Origin: an uncultured Eubacterium sp.
GTDB taxonomy: Bacteria > Bacillota > Clostridia > Oscillospirales > Acutalibacteraceae
Length of the DNA: 22,667 bases
NCBI GenBank assembly: GCA_905233805.1
Contig: CAJOER010000007.1
Location: 1 to 22,667 of the forward strand
Reading direction: 5' to 3'
In this document: piece by piece, positions 14,976 through 22,532 of the stretch
How positions within the stretch are numbered: position 1 is the first letter of the stretch
Layout: each line of letters opens with the position of its first letter
Translations under genes and position numbers: made by a program
The notes under the pieces: model-generated
Told to the model about the DNA's origin: nothing
Database searches by the model: none
The model's input: the letters and a program-made list of their open reading frames with translations, nothing else

Positions 14976-15659
14976 ATGAAACGCTTTTATATAATTATGA
15001 CTACGGTAACGTTCATATTCATTTGTATCTTTTCATTTAATAAAATAAAAAGCGCAGAGAATACCGCAAACGCGCTTAAAGTCAGTTCAAAATACACTGT
15101 TATTATTGACGCGGGACACGGCGGAAAAGACGCTGGCACAACGGGAATTGACAATACGCCCGAAAAGAAAATCAACCTTGAAATTGCTCTTAGACTGCGC
15201 GATTTTCTTGAAGTAAGCGGTATTAACTGCGTGCTTATACGTGAGCATGATAATGAATTCTATCCCGAGGGAACTAACACAAACCGCTCTGATTTATATA
15301 ACCGTCTTGACTTTGTAAACTCCGTTCCCGATTCCGTACTGATTTCAATTCATCAGAATCATTATGAAAACGAAGCGGAGTGGGGGACTCAAATCTGGTA
15401 TTCGGCTAATACGCCCGAAAGCAAGGTTCTTGCCGACGGAGTGCTGAACGCAGTTAAAGAGTTCCTTCAGCCCGATAATAAAAGGGAAAACAAGGTATCA
15501 GACAGCAGTTATTATCTGCTTTATAAGGCCTCCGTTCCGTCGATAATGATTGAATGCGGCTTTATGAGCAACAGAAAAGAAAATAATAAACTACAAGACC
15601 CGGATTATCAAAACGATATGGCGTTTTCGATACTGACGGGCATATGCACAGAGGTATAA
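14976..15659 (+). CDS. cwlD: N-acetylmuramoyl-L-alanine amidase, CwlD-like
   Basis: A 227-residue Amidase_3 zinc enzyme that removes the stem peptide from muramic acid. In spore formers CwlD starts muramic-delta-lactam formation in the cortex. There is an N-terminal signal or anchor (about 4-20). Zinc ligands are in IIDAGHGGKDAG (His48), INLEIA (Glu69) and ISIHQNH (His126); the catalytic Glu is in MIECGFMSN (Glu193). Length is close to B. subtilis CwlD (237 aa). The best start, ATG 14976, has no visible Shine-Dalgarno; the alternative ATG 14997 has none either. RadA follows after 2 bp. The amidase call is secure. CwlD rather than another amidase is inferred from size, the single domain and the sporulating background. 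Confidence 0.85.
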   Translation: MKRFYIIMTTVTFIFICIFSFNKIKSAENTANALKVSSKYTVIIDAGHGGKDAGTTGIDNTPEKKINLEIALRLRDFLEVSGINCVLIREHDNEFYPEGTNTNRSDLYNRLDFVNSVPDSVLISIHQNHYENEAEWGTQIWYSANTPESKVLADGVLNAVKEFLQPDNKRENKVSDSSYYLLYKASVPSIMIECGFMSNRKENNKLQDPDYQNDMAFSILTGICTEV

Positions 15660-15661
15660 AA

Positions 15662-17032
15662 ATGGCAGGAAAGAATAAAAGTATATACATATGCTCCGAA
15701 TGCGGATACGAGAGCGTAAAATGGTACGGAAAGTGCCCGCAGTGCGGTGAATGGAATACAATGGACGAACATGAGCCGGTAATAACTAAAAAGGGCGTTT
15801 CAAAAAGCCGGACCTCCGCTGCCGCAGTATCAAAACTAAGCGATATTGACAGCACGATTGAAAAACGTATTCTTACCGGAATAGGGGAGTTTGACAGAGT
15901 TTTAGGTGGCGGAATCGTCGAAGGAAGCCTTATTCTTCTTTCCGGCGACCCGGGTATTGGAAAATCAACGATTCTTCTTCAGATTTGTCAGAGTCTTGGA
16001 AAACAGGGAAAAATCCTATATATAAGCGGTGAGGAGTCGGCAAGACAGCTTAAACTCAGGGCAAACCGCCTTGAAGTTAATTCGGACAACCTGTATATTT
16101 CTGCTCAGACCGACGTTGCAACGATAGTTGAAACTATTAAAGCCGAAAAGCCGAACATAGTTATAATCGACTCTATTCAGACAATGATAATTGAAGATTT
16201 ATCCTCGTCGGCTGGCAGCGTAACGCAGGTCAGAGAGAGCACAAATATCTTTATGCATCTTGCTAAAAGCCTTGGTATACCTATATTTATAGTAGGTCAC
16301 GTCAATAAAGACGGCGCAATTGCAGGCCCGAAAGTACTTGAACATATAGTTGATACCGTTTTATATTTTGAAGGGGAGAGAAACTACTCTTACAGGATAC
16401 TGAGAAGCGCAAAAAACCGCTTCGGCTCCACTAATGAAATCGGCGTTTTCGAAATGACGCAAAACGGACTTAAAGAGGTTGAAAATCCGTCACTTCTCAT
16501 GCTTTCGGGAAGGCCGAAAAACTCAAGCGGAACCTGCGTTGCGTGCACAATGGAAGGCTCAAGGCCTATACTTGCAGAGGTCCAGGGACTTGTAACTGCG
16601 TCTGGATTCGGTACGCCGAGGCGTATGAGCACCGGATTTGATTATAACCGTATGAATATGATAATTGCAGTGCTTGAAAAGCGCGCAGGCTACTTTTTCG
16701 GCACTATGGACACTTATCTTAACGTTGTAGGCGGTTTAAAACTGTATGAACCTGCCGCGGATTTAAGCGTTGCTATGTCACTTATATCTTCGCTGAAAGA
16801 CGTTGTTGTAGATGAACATACGCTCGCTTTCGGGGAAATAGGCCTGGCAGGGGAGATAAGGGCTGTAAACAACTGCGAACAGCGTATAGCAGAGGCGTTA
16901 AGGCTTGGCTTCACTCGCTGTATCATTCCTTTCCATAATTATAAAGGCCTGTCAAAAGATATTAAGACAAGTCTTGATATAATTCCGGTTAAAAACATAA
17001 GACAAGCATTTGATGCTGCATCGGTTAAGTAG
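15662..17032 (+). CDS. radA: DNA repair protein RadA/Sms
   Basis: A 456-residue RecA-like ATPase that promotes branch migration in recombination repair. The N-terminal zinc finger has Cys11, Cys14, Cys25 and Cys28 (CSECGYESVKWYGKCPQCGEW, split here as CSECGY and KCPQCGEW). Walker A GDPGIGKST is at 95-103, Walker B is VIIDSIQTM, the family signature KNRFG is at 251-255, and a Lon-protease-like C-terminal domain follows (AVMSLISSL, GEIGLAGEIRAV). Start at 15662 (MAGKNKS) with AGAGG 7 bases upstream; the frame open from 15644 lies inside the cwlD gene. Third-gene partner is the small membrane protein 11 bp downstream. Confidence 0.97.
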   Translation: MAGKNKSIYICSECGYESVKWYGKCPQCGEWNTMDEHEPVITKKGVSKSRTSAAAVSKLSDIDSTIEKRILTGIGEFDRVLGGGIVEGSLILLSGDPGIGKSTILLQICQSLGKQGKILYISGEESARQLKLRANRLEVNSDNLYISAQTDVATIVETIKAEKPNIVIIDSIQTMIIEDLSSSAGSVTQVRESTNIFMHLAKSLGIPIFIVGHVNKDGAIAGPKVLEHIVDTVLYFEGERNYSYRILRSAKNRFGSTNEIGVFEMTQNGLKEVENPSLLMLSGRPKNSSGTCVACTMEGSRPILAEVQGLVTASGFGTPRRMSTGFDYNRMNMIIAVLEKRAGYFFGTMDTYLNVVGGLKLYEPAADLSVAMSLISSLKDVVVDEHTLAFGEIGLAGEIRAVNNCEQRIAEALRLGFTRCIIPFHNYKGLSKDIKTSLDIIPVKNIRQAFDAASVK

Positions 17033-17043
17033 AGGAGGACAAT

Positions 17044-17238
17044 ATGCCGTATATTATTTTATTAGTTTTGGTAATTGCAATAGTTGTAATTTCAGCAAGG
17101 CAGCAAAAGTTCAATCACAAAAAAGCTGAGGAAAAATCCGAAATCGAAAAAGAGCAGAGTATAAGGACTCAGGAAAAACTCAACAGTATCGAAGTAGACG
17201 ACTATGTTGAAGTAAACGACGAGCGCTCAGACAATTAA
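17044..17238 (+). CDS. Small single-pass membrane protein, unrecognised
   Basis: 64 residues: a hydrophobic N-terminal segment (3-17, IILLVLVIAIVVIS) followed by a highly charged tail rich in Lys, Glu and Gln (about 19-50) and an acidic end. It has a strong AGAGGAGG site 6 bases before the ATG and lies 11 bp after radA, which argues for a real gene. The length and layout suggest a membrane anchor with a cytoplasmic helix. I do not recognise a family. Confidence 0.7.
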   Translation: MPYIILLVLVIAIVVISARQQKFNHKKAEEKSEIEKEQSIRTQEKLNSIEVDDYVEVNDERSDN

Positions 17239-17631
17239 TTTTCTATATTTATATAGAATAGGGGGCAGCCTGAAAAATTTATATATTTCGCAAAATTAAT
17301 ATTTTGCGCAATTCAGGGGACTTGAAATATGAGAATATAGCTTATTTAGGGATTTTGCCGTTTTTACCTCTCGGATAGAGACGATAGAATTATTTCAGTA
17401 ATACAATGTATCGTTTTGCATAATTTTATTCGATGATATTTTCCGGAGAATATAAAAGCTGTAATTATAAGAACGTAAATGAGAAAATTTTAAAATCATA
17501 AATATCAGGATTAATTATCCGATTAAAGAAAGTAACACATCAGAGAAGAGCCGATAAAAATGATTCAGACGAGGGGATTGTACGTTTGAAATGTTTTTAT
17601 CGGCTGTATTTTATTTTTATTTCTAAAAGAC
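17239..17631 (+). other. Gene-free, hairpin-rich stretch (possible structured RNA or long 3' UTR)
   Basis: No convincing coding frame on either strand. Perfect or near-perfect inverted repeats occur in series. TTCTATAT/ATATAGAA is at 17241-17258. CCTGAA...TTCAGG encloses CGCAAAAT-TAAT-ATTTTGCG (about 17270-17316). ACGATA...TATCGT has an inner ATTA/TAAT, near 17380-17415. The long hairpin 17550-17604 comes last. The latter is followed by T-rich DNA and then a separate promoter for xer, so the stretch would be transcribed as the tail of the radA operon or as an independent RNA. I found no tRNA, tmRNA, RNase P, T-box or riboswitch signature that I know. Confidence 0.45.
17550..17620 (+). terminator. 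Long hairpin with T-rich tail
   Basis: 5' arm 17550-17571 and 3' arm 17583-17604 pair over 22 positions, with one A-A mismatch (17563/17591) and three G-T wobbles. The outer 11 bp (GCCGATAAAAA/TTTTTATCGGC) are perfect. The 11-base loop contains AGGGG. A TATTTTATTTTTATTT tail follows. It is longer than the other terminators in this window. Confidence 0.65.
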
Positions 17632-17660
17632 TTGATTTTTCCTCTCCCCTTTGTTATTAT
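17632..17660 (+). promoter_or_regulatory. Promoter of the tyrosine recombinase gene
   Basis: TTGATT (17632-17637), 17-bp spacer, TATTAT (17655-17660), followed by a leader of about 45 bases. Confidence 0.65.
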
Positions 17661-17710
17661 AATTACGGTTCCCCGAAAGTTTTGCGAAATTGTTACATGG
17701 AAGTGATATA

Positions 17711-18685
17711 ATGAAAAGAGAGGATTTTTACCTTTTACCGCAGAGAGTGCAGGATTATCTTGTTTATATTGAAGCGATTAAAGGCCACAGTAACCTTTCG
17801 GTAATAGAATACGCGAGCGATTTAAGAACTTTCTTTACATTTATCGCGGAATATAAAAAGCTCTCCCCTGCTATGAGCGCTGAGGGAAAGCCCGATTTAA
17901 GATGTATTGATGATGAGGTATTAAAAAACATTAATCTTAACGACGCTTATCAGTTCCTTATCTATTGCAGAAACACACGCGGTAATTCCGAGGCTACAAG
18001 AGCGCGCCGTGTAGTTGCCGTAAGGCGCTTTTTCTCTTATCTTACCGATAATATTCAACTTTTGAATAATAACCCGATGAAAAACCTTGATACGCCTAAA
18101 ATCAAGAAATCCCTGCCTAAATACCTTACTCTTGACGAAGCGCAGAGGCTGCTTTCCGTTATCGACGGCAAGTATAAGGAAAGAGATTTTGCTATGATTA
18201 CGCTCTTTTTAAACTGCGGAATGCGTCTTGCGGAGCTTGTTTCCATTGATTATACGGACATTAAAAGCGACGGAACTCTTGTAATTACAGGTAAAGGCAA
18301 TAAAGAGCGTATGGTATATCTAAATCAGGCCTGTATTGACGCCGTAACCGCGTATATGAAGGTACGCCCGAACGACGGAGTTAAGGACAGAGCGCTGTTT
18401 TTAAGTTCGAGAAACCAGCGAATCAGCCCGAGAATGGTTGAAATCACGGTTAATAAATACCTTGAGAAAGCGGGACTCGGCGGCCGTGGACTTTCGGTTC
18501 ATAAATTAAGGCACACCGCCGCTACTCTTATGTATCAGCACGGTAACGCGGATTTACTTTTACTAAAAGAAATCCTCGGCCATGAGAACCTCGGCACAAC
18601 CGAGATTTACACTCATATAACGTCCGACGCTACTAAAACGGCGATTGAATCGAATCCCCTTGCTAACGAAAAGCCTAAGTTTTAA
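17711..18685 (+). CDS. XerC/XerD-type tyrosine recombinase
   Basis: 324 residues. The N-terminal SAM-like DNA-binding domain (about 10-110) is followed by the catalytic domain with all expected residues: Arg172 (NCGMRLAEL), Lys195 (TGKGNKER), His264 and Arg267 (HKLRHTAATLM), His291 (LGHENLGTT) and nucleophile Tyr300 (EIYTHI). Length and sequence fit the housekeeping recombinases that resolve chromosome dimers at dif rather than phage integrases. XerC versus XerD is not resolved. Start at ATG 17711 with GGAAGTGA upstream; the TTG-started extension to 17690 has no site. Its stop overlaps that of the convergent SpoIIM-like gene by 4 bases. No phage genes or att-like repeats were seen. Confidence 0.92.
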   Translation: MKREDFYLLPQRVQDYLVYIEAIKGHSNLSVIEYASDLRTFFTFIAEYKKLSPAMSAEGKPDLRCIDDEVLKNINLNDAYQFLIYCRNTRGNSEATRARRVVAVRRFFSYLTDNIQLLNNNPMKNLDTPKIKKSLPKYLTLDEAQRLLSVIDGKYKERDFAMITLFLNCGMRLAELVSIDYTDIKSDGTLVITGKGNKERMVYLNQACIDAVTAYMKVRPNDGVKDRALFLSSRNQRISPRMVEITVNKYLEKAGLGGRGLSVHKLRHTAATLMYQHGNADLLLLKEILGHENLGTTEIYTHITSDATKTAIESNPLANEKPKF

Positions 18686-19260
18686 AGAGTAATAACTCCG
18701 CTTAAAAAATGAGATAACACAGAATTAATCAGCGCTGTAAAGGCTATTAAAAGCGCATAAACACTTGTTATTTTCAGATACGACCCGAGATTTATATCAG
18801 CGGTTGTATCTGAATTTTTTATGCTTTTATATATTATACTGCTAAGCTGAGAGCTGTTTTTAACGCAGTAAATCAAGAGAGTAACGAAAAGAGATACCTC
18901 AGGAATACACAAAAGCAGTGCAGATAGTATCCCTTTAAATGAAAAGCTATAATAATAGCATATTTTCAGAGCTGCCGAAAACCCGATTAAAAACGGTATA
19001 ATATTAATCAATCCGAATCCAAGAACAGATATTCCGAAAATAATTACTGTTAATAACAGCGCCGAATATAACAGTAATCTGCTTAAAAATATTTCAAGAA
19101 AGCTGTAATTACCGGAAGACAGTATTTCCTCAAAAAACGAGGCAAACTGGGCCTTTGCGCATTTATATATAACCGAGGCAAGAAAAAGTCCCGCGACGTA
19201 AAATAAAACAGAAAAAATGATTTCTCTGTTTTCTTCAATACCGTTATTAAATCTTTTCAT
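18682..19260 (-). CDS. Membrane protein, probably SpoIIM-like
   Basis: A 192-residue integral membrane protein with about five hydrophobic segments (roughly 14-32, 59-80, 84-100, 110-132, 163-185). The layout, with an N-terminal helix, a soluble stretch, then FGISVLGFGLINIIPFLIGFSA (split here as FGISVLGFGL and INIIPFLIGFSA) and a KGILSALLLCIPEVSLF loop-helix, resembles SpoIIM. SpoIIM is the membrane part of the DMP peptidoglycan-remodelling machine needed for engulfment. In Firmicutes spoIIM is often near xerD, as here. Similarity is by eye and distant, so another small membrane family is possible. It starts 2 bases after the DUF3792 stop and is likely translationally coupled. No terminator separates its 3' end from xer. 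Confidence 0.6.
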   Translation of the reverse strand: MKRFNNGIEENREIIFSVLFYVAGLFLASVIYKCAKAQFASFFEEILSSGNYSFLEIFLSRLLLYSALLLTVIIFGISVLGFGLINIIPFLIGFSAALKICYYYSFSFKGILSALLLCIPEVSLFVTLLIYCVKNSSQLSSIIYKSIKNSDTTADINLGSYLKITSVYALLIAFTALINSVLSHFLSGVITL

Positions 19261-19262
19261 AG

Positions 19263-19661
19263 TTATACCTTATATATATTATTCTGTTTAATTCTTATCG
19301 CGCCGGCAGCCGCCGCAGTAACAAAAATAACCGCTATTTTAATTAAAACGAAAGCGACATCATTTTTATGTAAAGCAAAGTTTACAACAATAAAAACTGC
19401 AAGCGGTATCTGTGAGATAACGCCTAAAAGTACGCCGTTATTCTTAAAAGATGACGTTGCAAAATAAGATGTAACAAGCGAAGATATAAAGCAGATTACA
19501 ACCGTAATGTATTTAATTCCCTCTGTCGGCAAATCAAGTTTAAAAAGGAATTCGGAAAAACATAACGTCAGTAAAATTACACATAAAGCGCTTAAAATCA
19601 GCGATTTCAGCACATATTTTACAATTATTGAATTTGAGGCGGTAAACGATATTTTTTTCAT
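19263..19661 (-). CDS. Four-helix membrane protein, DUF3792/TIGR04086-like
   Basis: 132 residues with four hydrophobic segments (about 14-36, 49-68, 78-95, 102-122) and short loops. Size, topology and position directly after yajC match the TIGR04086/DUF3792 membrane proteins found beside yajC-secDF in Clostridia; the function is unknown. A GGGGGAG ribosome binding site lies 7 bases before the ATG, but inside the 3' arm of a strong hairpin. The family call rests on size, topology and context. Confidence 0.72.
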   Translation of the reverse strand: MKKISFTASNSIIVKYVLKSLILSALCVILLTLCFSEFLFKLDLPTEGIKYITVVICFISSLVTSYFATSSFKNNGVLLGVISQIPLAVFIVVNFALHKNDVAFVLIKIAVIFVTAAAAGAIRIKQNNIYKV

Positions 19662-19668
19662 AAAACAA

Positions 19669-19703
19669 CTCCCCCGTTATCCATTAAAGGATATTCGGGG
19701 GAG
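19669..19703 (-). promoter_or_regulatory. Hairpin that contains the DUF3792 ribosome binding site
   Basis: CTCCCCCG (19669-19676) and CGGGGGAG (19696-19703) pair over 8 GC-rich bp; TATCC/GGATA extends the stem above a small internal loop. On the minus strand the 3' arm ends in GGGGGAG, the Shine-Dalgarno of the next gene, followed by TTGTTTT. It could act as a partial terminator after yajC, as a translational switch, or both. Confidence 0.65.
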
Positions 19704-19719
19704 TAATTATTTAGAACAA

Positions 19720-20193
19720 TTATTCTTCTATTTTCTTTTCAGCTTCTTTAGCTGTATCGCTCTTTTCGATAACATCTTCGTCAGACTTCTTTGTCTTCTT
19801 GTCCTTTGCAGCAGCTCTTGCGGCTTCAACTTCCTTCTTCTGCTGCTCGGTCTTGGTTACGTTGGTATTGATAGCCCATCTCTGAAGTCTCATCTTAGTT
19901 CTGTCAGCGCCGGTTTCAATAACGATATCTTCTTCACGGATTTTAACAACCTTACCGATTATACCGCCGATTGTGATAATCTCGTCACCGATTTCAATTG
20001 ATGAACGCATTTCCTGTTCTTCCTTCTGGCGCTTTTTCTGAGGTCTTATCATAAGAAAATACATAACACCTACAAGCGCAACCATTAAAAGGATTGACGA
20101 ATATCCGCCGCCCATAAGTCCGCCGCCGTTAGTACCGGTTGAACCTGCAGCGGTTCCGGCTGTTCCTGCCATAGCTAAAAATGTTTCAAACAT
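19720..20193 (-). CDS. yajC: Preprotein translocase accessory subunit YajC
   Basis: 157 residues. A Gly/Ala/Thr-rich N-terminus (about 8-30) precedes a single hydrophobic segment (about 33-49) that runs into the hallmark MIRPQKKRQKE. A small beta domain (EIGDEIITIGGIIGKVV) and a Lys/Glu/Ala-rich tail longer than in E. coli YajC follow. YajC associates with SecDF at the membrane. Strong GGAGG site. It is the first gene of the yajC-DUF3792-SpoIIM-like operon. SecD and SecF, often next to yajC, are not in this window. Confidence 0.94.
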   Translation of the reverse strand: MFETFLAMAGTAGTAAGSTGTNGGGLMGGGYSSILLMVALVGVMYFLMIRPQKKRQKEEQEMRSSIEIGDEIITIGGIIGKVVKIREEDIVIETGADRTKMRLQRWAINTNVTKTEQQKKEVEAARAAAKDKKTKKSDEDVIEKSDTAKEAEKKIEE

Positions 20194-20230
20194 AGTTTAT
20201 TCCTCCAAACGATTTAATTACAATAATGAG

Positions 20231-20259
20231 ATTATATATTATATTAACTTATTTTGCAA
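20231..20259 (-). promoter_or_regulatory. Promoter of the yajC operon
   Basis: On the minus strand TTGCAA (20259-20254), 17-bp spacer, TATAAT (20236-20231). It lies between tgt and yajC, so yajC need not depend on the queA-tgt transcript. Confidence 0.75.
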
Positions 20260-20278
20260 GAATTATTTTAAATTCTTG
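20257..20278. terminator. Weak AT-rich hairpin at the end of tgt
   Basis: CAAGAATT (20257-20264) and AATTCTTG (20271-20278) form an 8-bp stem whose loop holds the tgt stop. No U-tract follows on the minus strand, so it would be at most a leaky terminator; it also overlaps the yajC -35 box. Confidence 0.35.
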
Positions 20279-21401
20279 TATCGAGAATTTCAACGTATTC
20301 GTTTTTATAGTCTTCAAAAGTGCCGTTTTCAAGGCTTTCCCTGATTTCAGCCATAAGATTATTATAAAAATGAAGATTGTGAATTACGGCAAGGCGCATA
20401 GCGAGCATTTCGTTTGATTTAAAAAGATGCCTTATATACGCTCTTGAATAATTCTTGCATGTAGAACAGATACAACTCTCATCAATCGGCTTTTCATCAA
20501 GCTGATACTTTGAATTATTGATATTAATAATACCTTTTTTAGTGAAAAGCTGGCCGAGACGGGCATTTCTTGAAGGCATAACGCAATCGAAAAGGTCCAC
20601 TCCCCTGCTGACGCTTTCAAGAATATTTCCCGGAGTTCCGACGCCCATTAAATAACGTGGTTTATCCTCGGGAGCATATGGTTCTACGGCAGAAATAACG
20701 CGGTACATTTCTTCCTTCGTCTCCCCTACCGCAAGACCGCCGATTGCATAACCGTCAAGGTCAAGTTTAGCGATTTCCTTCATATGCTCAATTCTTAAAT
20801 CGTCATAAGTACAGCCCTGATTAATACCGAATAAAAGCTGGTCTTTATTGATAGTTTCAGGGAGAGAATTGAGGCGTTCCATTTCAGCCTTACAGCGTTC
20901 AAGCCAGCGGTAAGTACGCTCACAAGCCTCTTTTGCATACTCATATTTTGCAGGATTTTCAACGCATTCGTCAAATGCCATAGCGATTGTGGAGGCAAGA
21001 TTTGACTGAATCTGCATACTCTCCTCGGGACCCATAAATATTTTTCTTCCGTCTATATGGGAGTTGAAGGTTACTCCTTCTTCTTTAATCCTGTTGAGCT
21101 TGGCAAGTGAAAAAACCTGAAAACCGCCAGAATCGGTAAGAATGGGCCTGTTCCAGTTTGTGAACTTGTGCAGACCTCCCATTTTGCGGACTATCTTATC
21201 GTCGGGTCTTACGTGAAGATGATAGGTATTGCAAAGCATAATCTGCGCGCCGACGTCCTCCAAATCACGCGTTGAAAGACCGCCTTTAATCGCGGCGGAG
21301 GTTGCAACGTTCATAAAACACGGGGTCTGCACGGTTCCGTGCACGGTTTCAAATACCGCGCGCCTTGCTTTTCCTTCTTTTTTTATTACAGTAAATTTCA
21401 T
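20268..21401 (-). CDS. tgt: tRNA-guanine transglycosylase
   Basis: The 377-residue enzyme exchanges guanine-34 for preQ1 in GUN-anticodon tRNAs. Substrate-binding LTDSGGFQVFSL contains Asp90; the nucleophile region is GVDLFDCVMPSRNARLG (Asp272). Zinc ligands are Cys310, Cys312 and Cys315 in SCICSTCKNY, plus His341. Length matches bacterial Tgt. GGAG site before the ATG at 21401. It follows queA by 11 bp in one operon, so steps 1 and 2 of queuosine insertion are made together. Confidence 0.97.
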   Translation of the reverse strand: MKFTVIKKEGKARRAVFETVHGTVQTPCFMNVATSAAIKGGLSTRDLEDVGAQIMLCNTYHLHVRPDDKIVRKMGGLHKFTNWNRPILTDSGGFQVFSLAKLNRIKEEGVTFNSHIDGRKIFMGPEESMQIQSNLASTIAMAFDECVENPAKYEYAKEACERTYRWLERCKAEMERLNSLPETINKDQLLFGINQGCTYDDLRIEHMKEIAKLDLDGYAIGGLAVGETKEEMYRVISAVEPYAPEDKPRYLMGVGTPGNILESVSRGVDLFDCVMPSRNARLGQLFTKKGIININNSKYQLDEKPIDESCICSTCKNYSRAYIRHLFKSNEMLAMRLAVIHNLHFYNNLMAEIRESLENGTFEDYKNEYVEILDTRI

Positions 21402-21412
21402 AAAATCTCCGT

Positions 21413-22444
21413 TTATTTAATAAACATAGCGTCGCCGAAGGAGAAGAATCTGTATTTTTCTTCAACAGCCGTCTTATATGCATTCATTATATTATCGTAT
21501 CCCGCAAAAGCCGAAACAAGCATAATTAGCGTACTTTCGGGAAGATGAAAGTTTGTGATTAACGCGTCAATACATTTAAACTCATATCCGGGATAAATGA
21601 AGATACTCGTGTCACCTTCATCAGACTGAATTTTTCCGTATTTCTGCGCAACGCTCTCAAGTGTACGCGTGCTTGTAGTGCCTACGCTTATTACTCTGCC
21701 GCCGTTTTTCTTCGTTTCATTAATCAAGTCTGCGGTTTCTTCAGGCACATAATAATGCTCGCTGTGCATTTTATGCTTAGTTACGTCGTCAACCTTAACG
21801 GGACGGAACGTTCCGAGGCCGACATGAAGCGTAACTTTCCCGATTTTTACGCCCTTATTTTTGATTCTATCGAGCATTTCTTCGGTAAAATGAAGTCCTG
21901 CGGTAGGCGCTGCAGCCGAGCCGAGTTCTTTTGAATAAACCGTCTGGTACCTTTCACCGTTTTTCAGTTCCTCGGTTATATACGGAGGAAGCGGCATTTT
22001 ACCGATTTTATCAAGAATGTTGTATATTTCTTTAGAGTCGCAATTAAATCTGATAATGCGGTTTCCTTCCTCAGTAACGTCGCAAACTTCGCAATCTACA
22101 AGACCTTCGCCAAAGGTAAACTTTGTTCCGATTTTTGCTCTTTTACCGGGTTTGCAAAGACATTCCCACTTATTATTTTCGCTCTGTTTAAGAAGAAGAA
22201 ATTCAACAACAGCTCCCGTTTCTTCCTTAACGCCGTAAATCCTCGCGGGGATTACCCTTGTGTCATTGATTATTAAACAGTCGCCTTTTTCAAGATAGTC
22301 CGTTAAATCCCTGAATATCCTGTGTTCAATATTTCCACTGACTTTGTCTACTATCATAAGCCTTGAAGAATCCCTCGGTTCAACAGGGGTCTGCGCAATT
22401 AATTCTTGTGGAAGTTCATAGAAAAAGTCCGATGTTTTCATCAT
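21413..22444 (-). CDS. queA: S-adenosylmethionine:tRNA ribosyltransferase-isomerase
   Basis: 343 residues. The enzyme transfers the ribosyl group of SAM to preQ1-modified tRNA to form epoxyqueuosine. Family motifs visible are LPQELIAQTPVEPRDSSRLM, split here as LPQELIAQTP and VEPRDSSRLM; NDTRVIPARI; GSAAAPTAGLHF; HVGLGTFRPV; and the C-terminal ITNFHLPESTLIMLVSAFAG. Two adjacent ATG codons (22444 and 22441) both fit the GGAGA site; the first is used here. Divergent from asd, with its own promoter. Confidence 0.97.
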   Translation of the reverse strand: MMKTSDFFYELPQELIAQTPVEPRDSSRLMIVDKVSGNIEHRIFRDLTDYLEKGDCLIINDTRVIPARIYGVKEETGAVVEFLLLKQSENNKWECLCKPGKRAKIGTKFTFGEGLVDCEVCDVTEEGNRIIRFNCDSKEIYNILDKIGKMPLPPYITEELKNGERYQTVYSKELGSAAAPTAGLHFTEEMLDRIKNKGVKIGKVTLHVGLGTFRPVKVDDVTKHKMHSEHYYVPEETADLINETKKNGGRVISVGTTSTRTLESVAQKYGKIQSDEGDTSIFIYPGYEFKCIDALITNFHLPESTLIMLVSAFAGYDNIMNAYKTAVEEKYRFFSFGDAMFIK

Positions 22445-22463
22445 TATTCTCCAAATTCTATAA

Positions 22464-22492
22464 TTGACATATTATAAATTAAAGTGTATTAT
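22464..22492 (+). promoter_or_regulatory. Promoter of asd
   Basis: Perfect TTGACA (22464-22469), 17-bp spacer, TATTAT (22487-22492). The predicted start near 22499 gives a leader of about 80 bases. Confidence 0.75.
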
Positions 22493-22532
22493 AAAGAATA
22501 ACTTAGTTATAAATATAAAATATATTTCGTAT

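Noticed and set aside
17241..17258. Palindrome TTCTATAT/ATATAGAA as a dif site for the nearby Xer recombinase
   Set aside because: It lacks the recognisable 11-6-11 arm pattern of Firmicutes dif sites; a small AT hairpin is the simpler reading.
17711..18685. Recombinase as the integrase of a mobile element
   Set aside because: Length and catalytic context fit housekeeping XerC/D, with no att repeats, cargo or phage genes around it.
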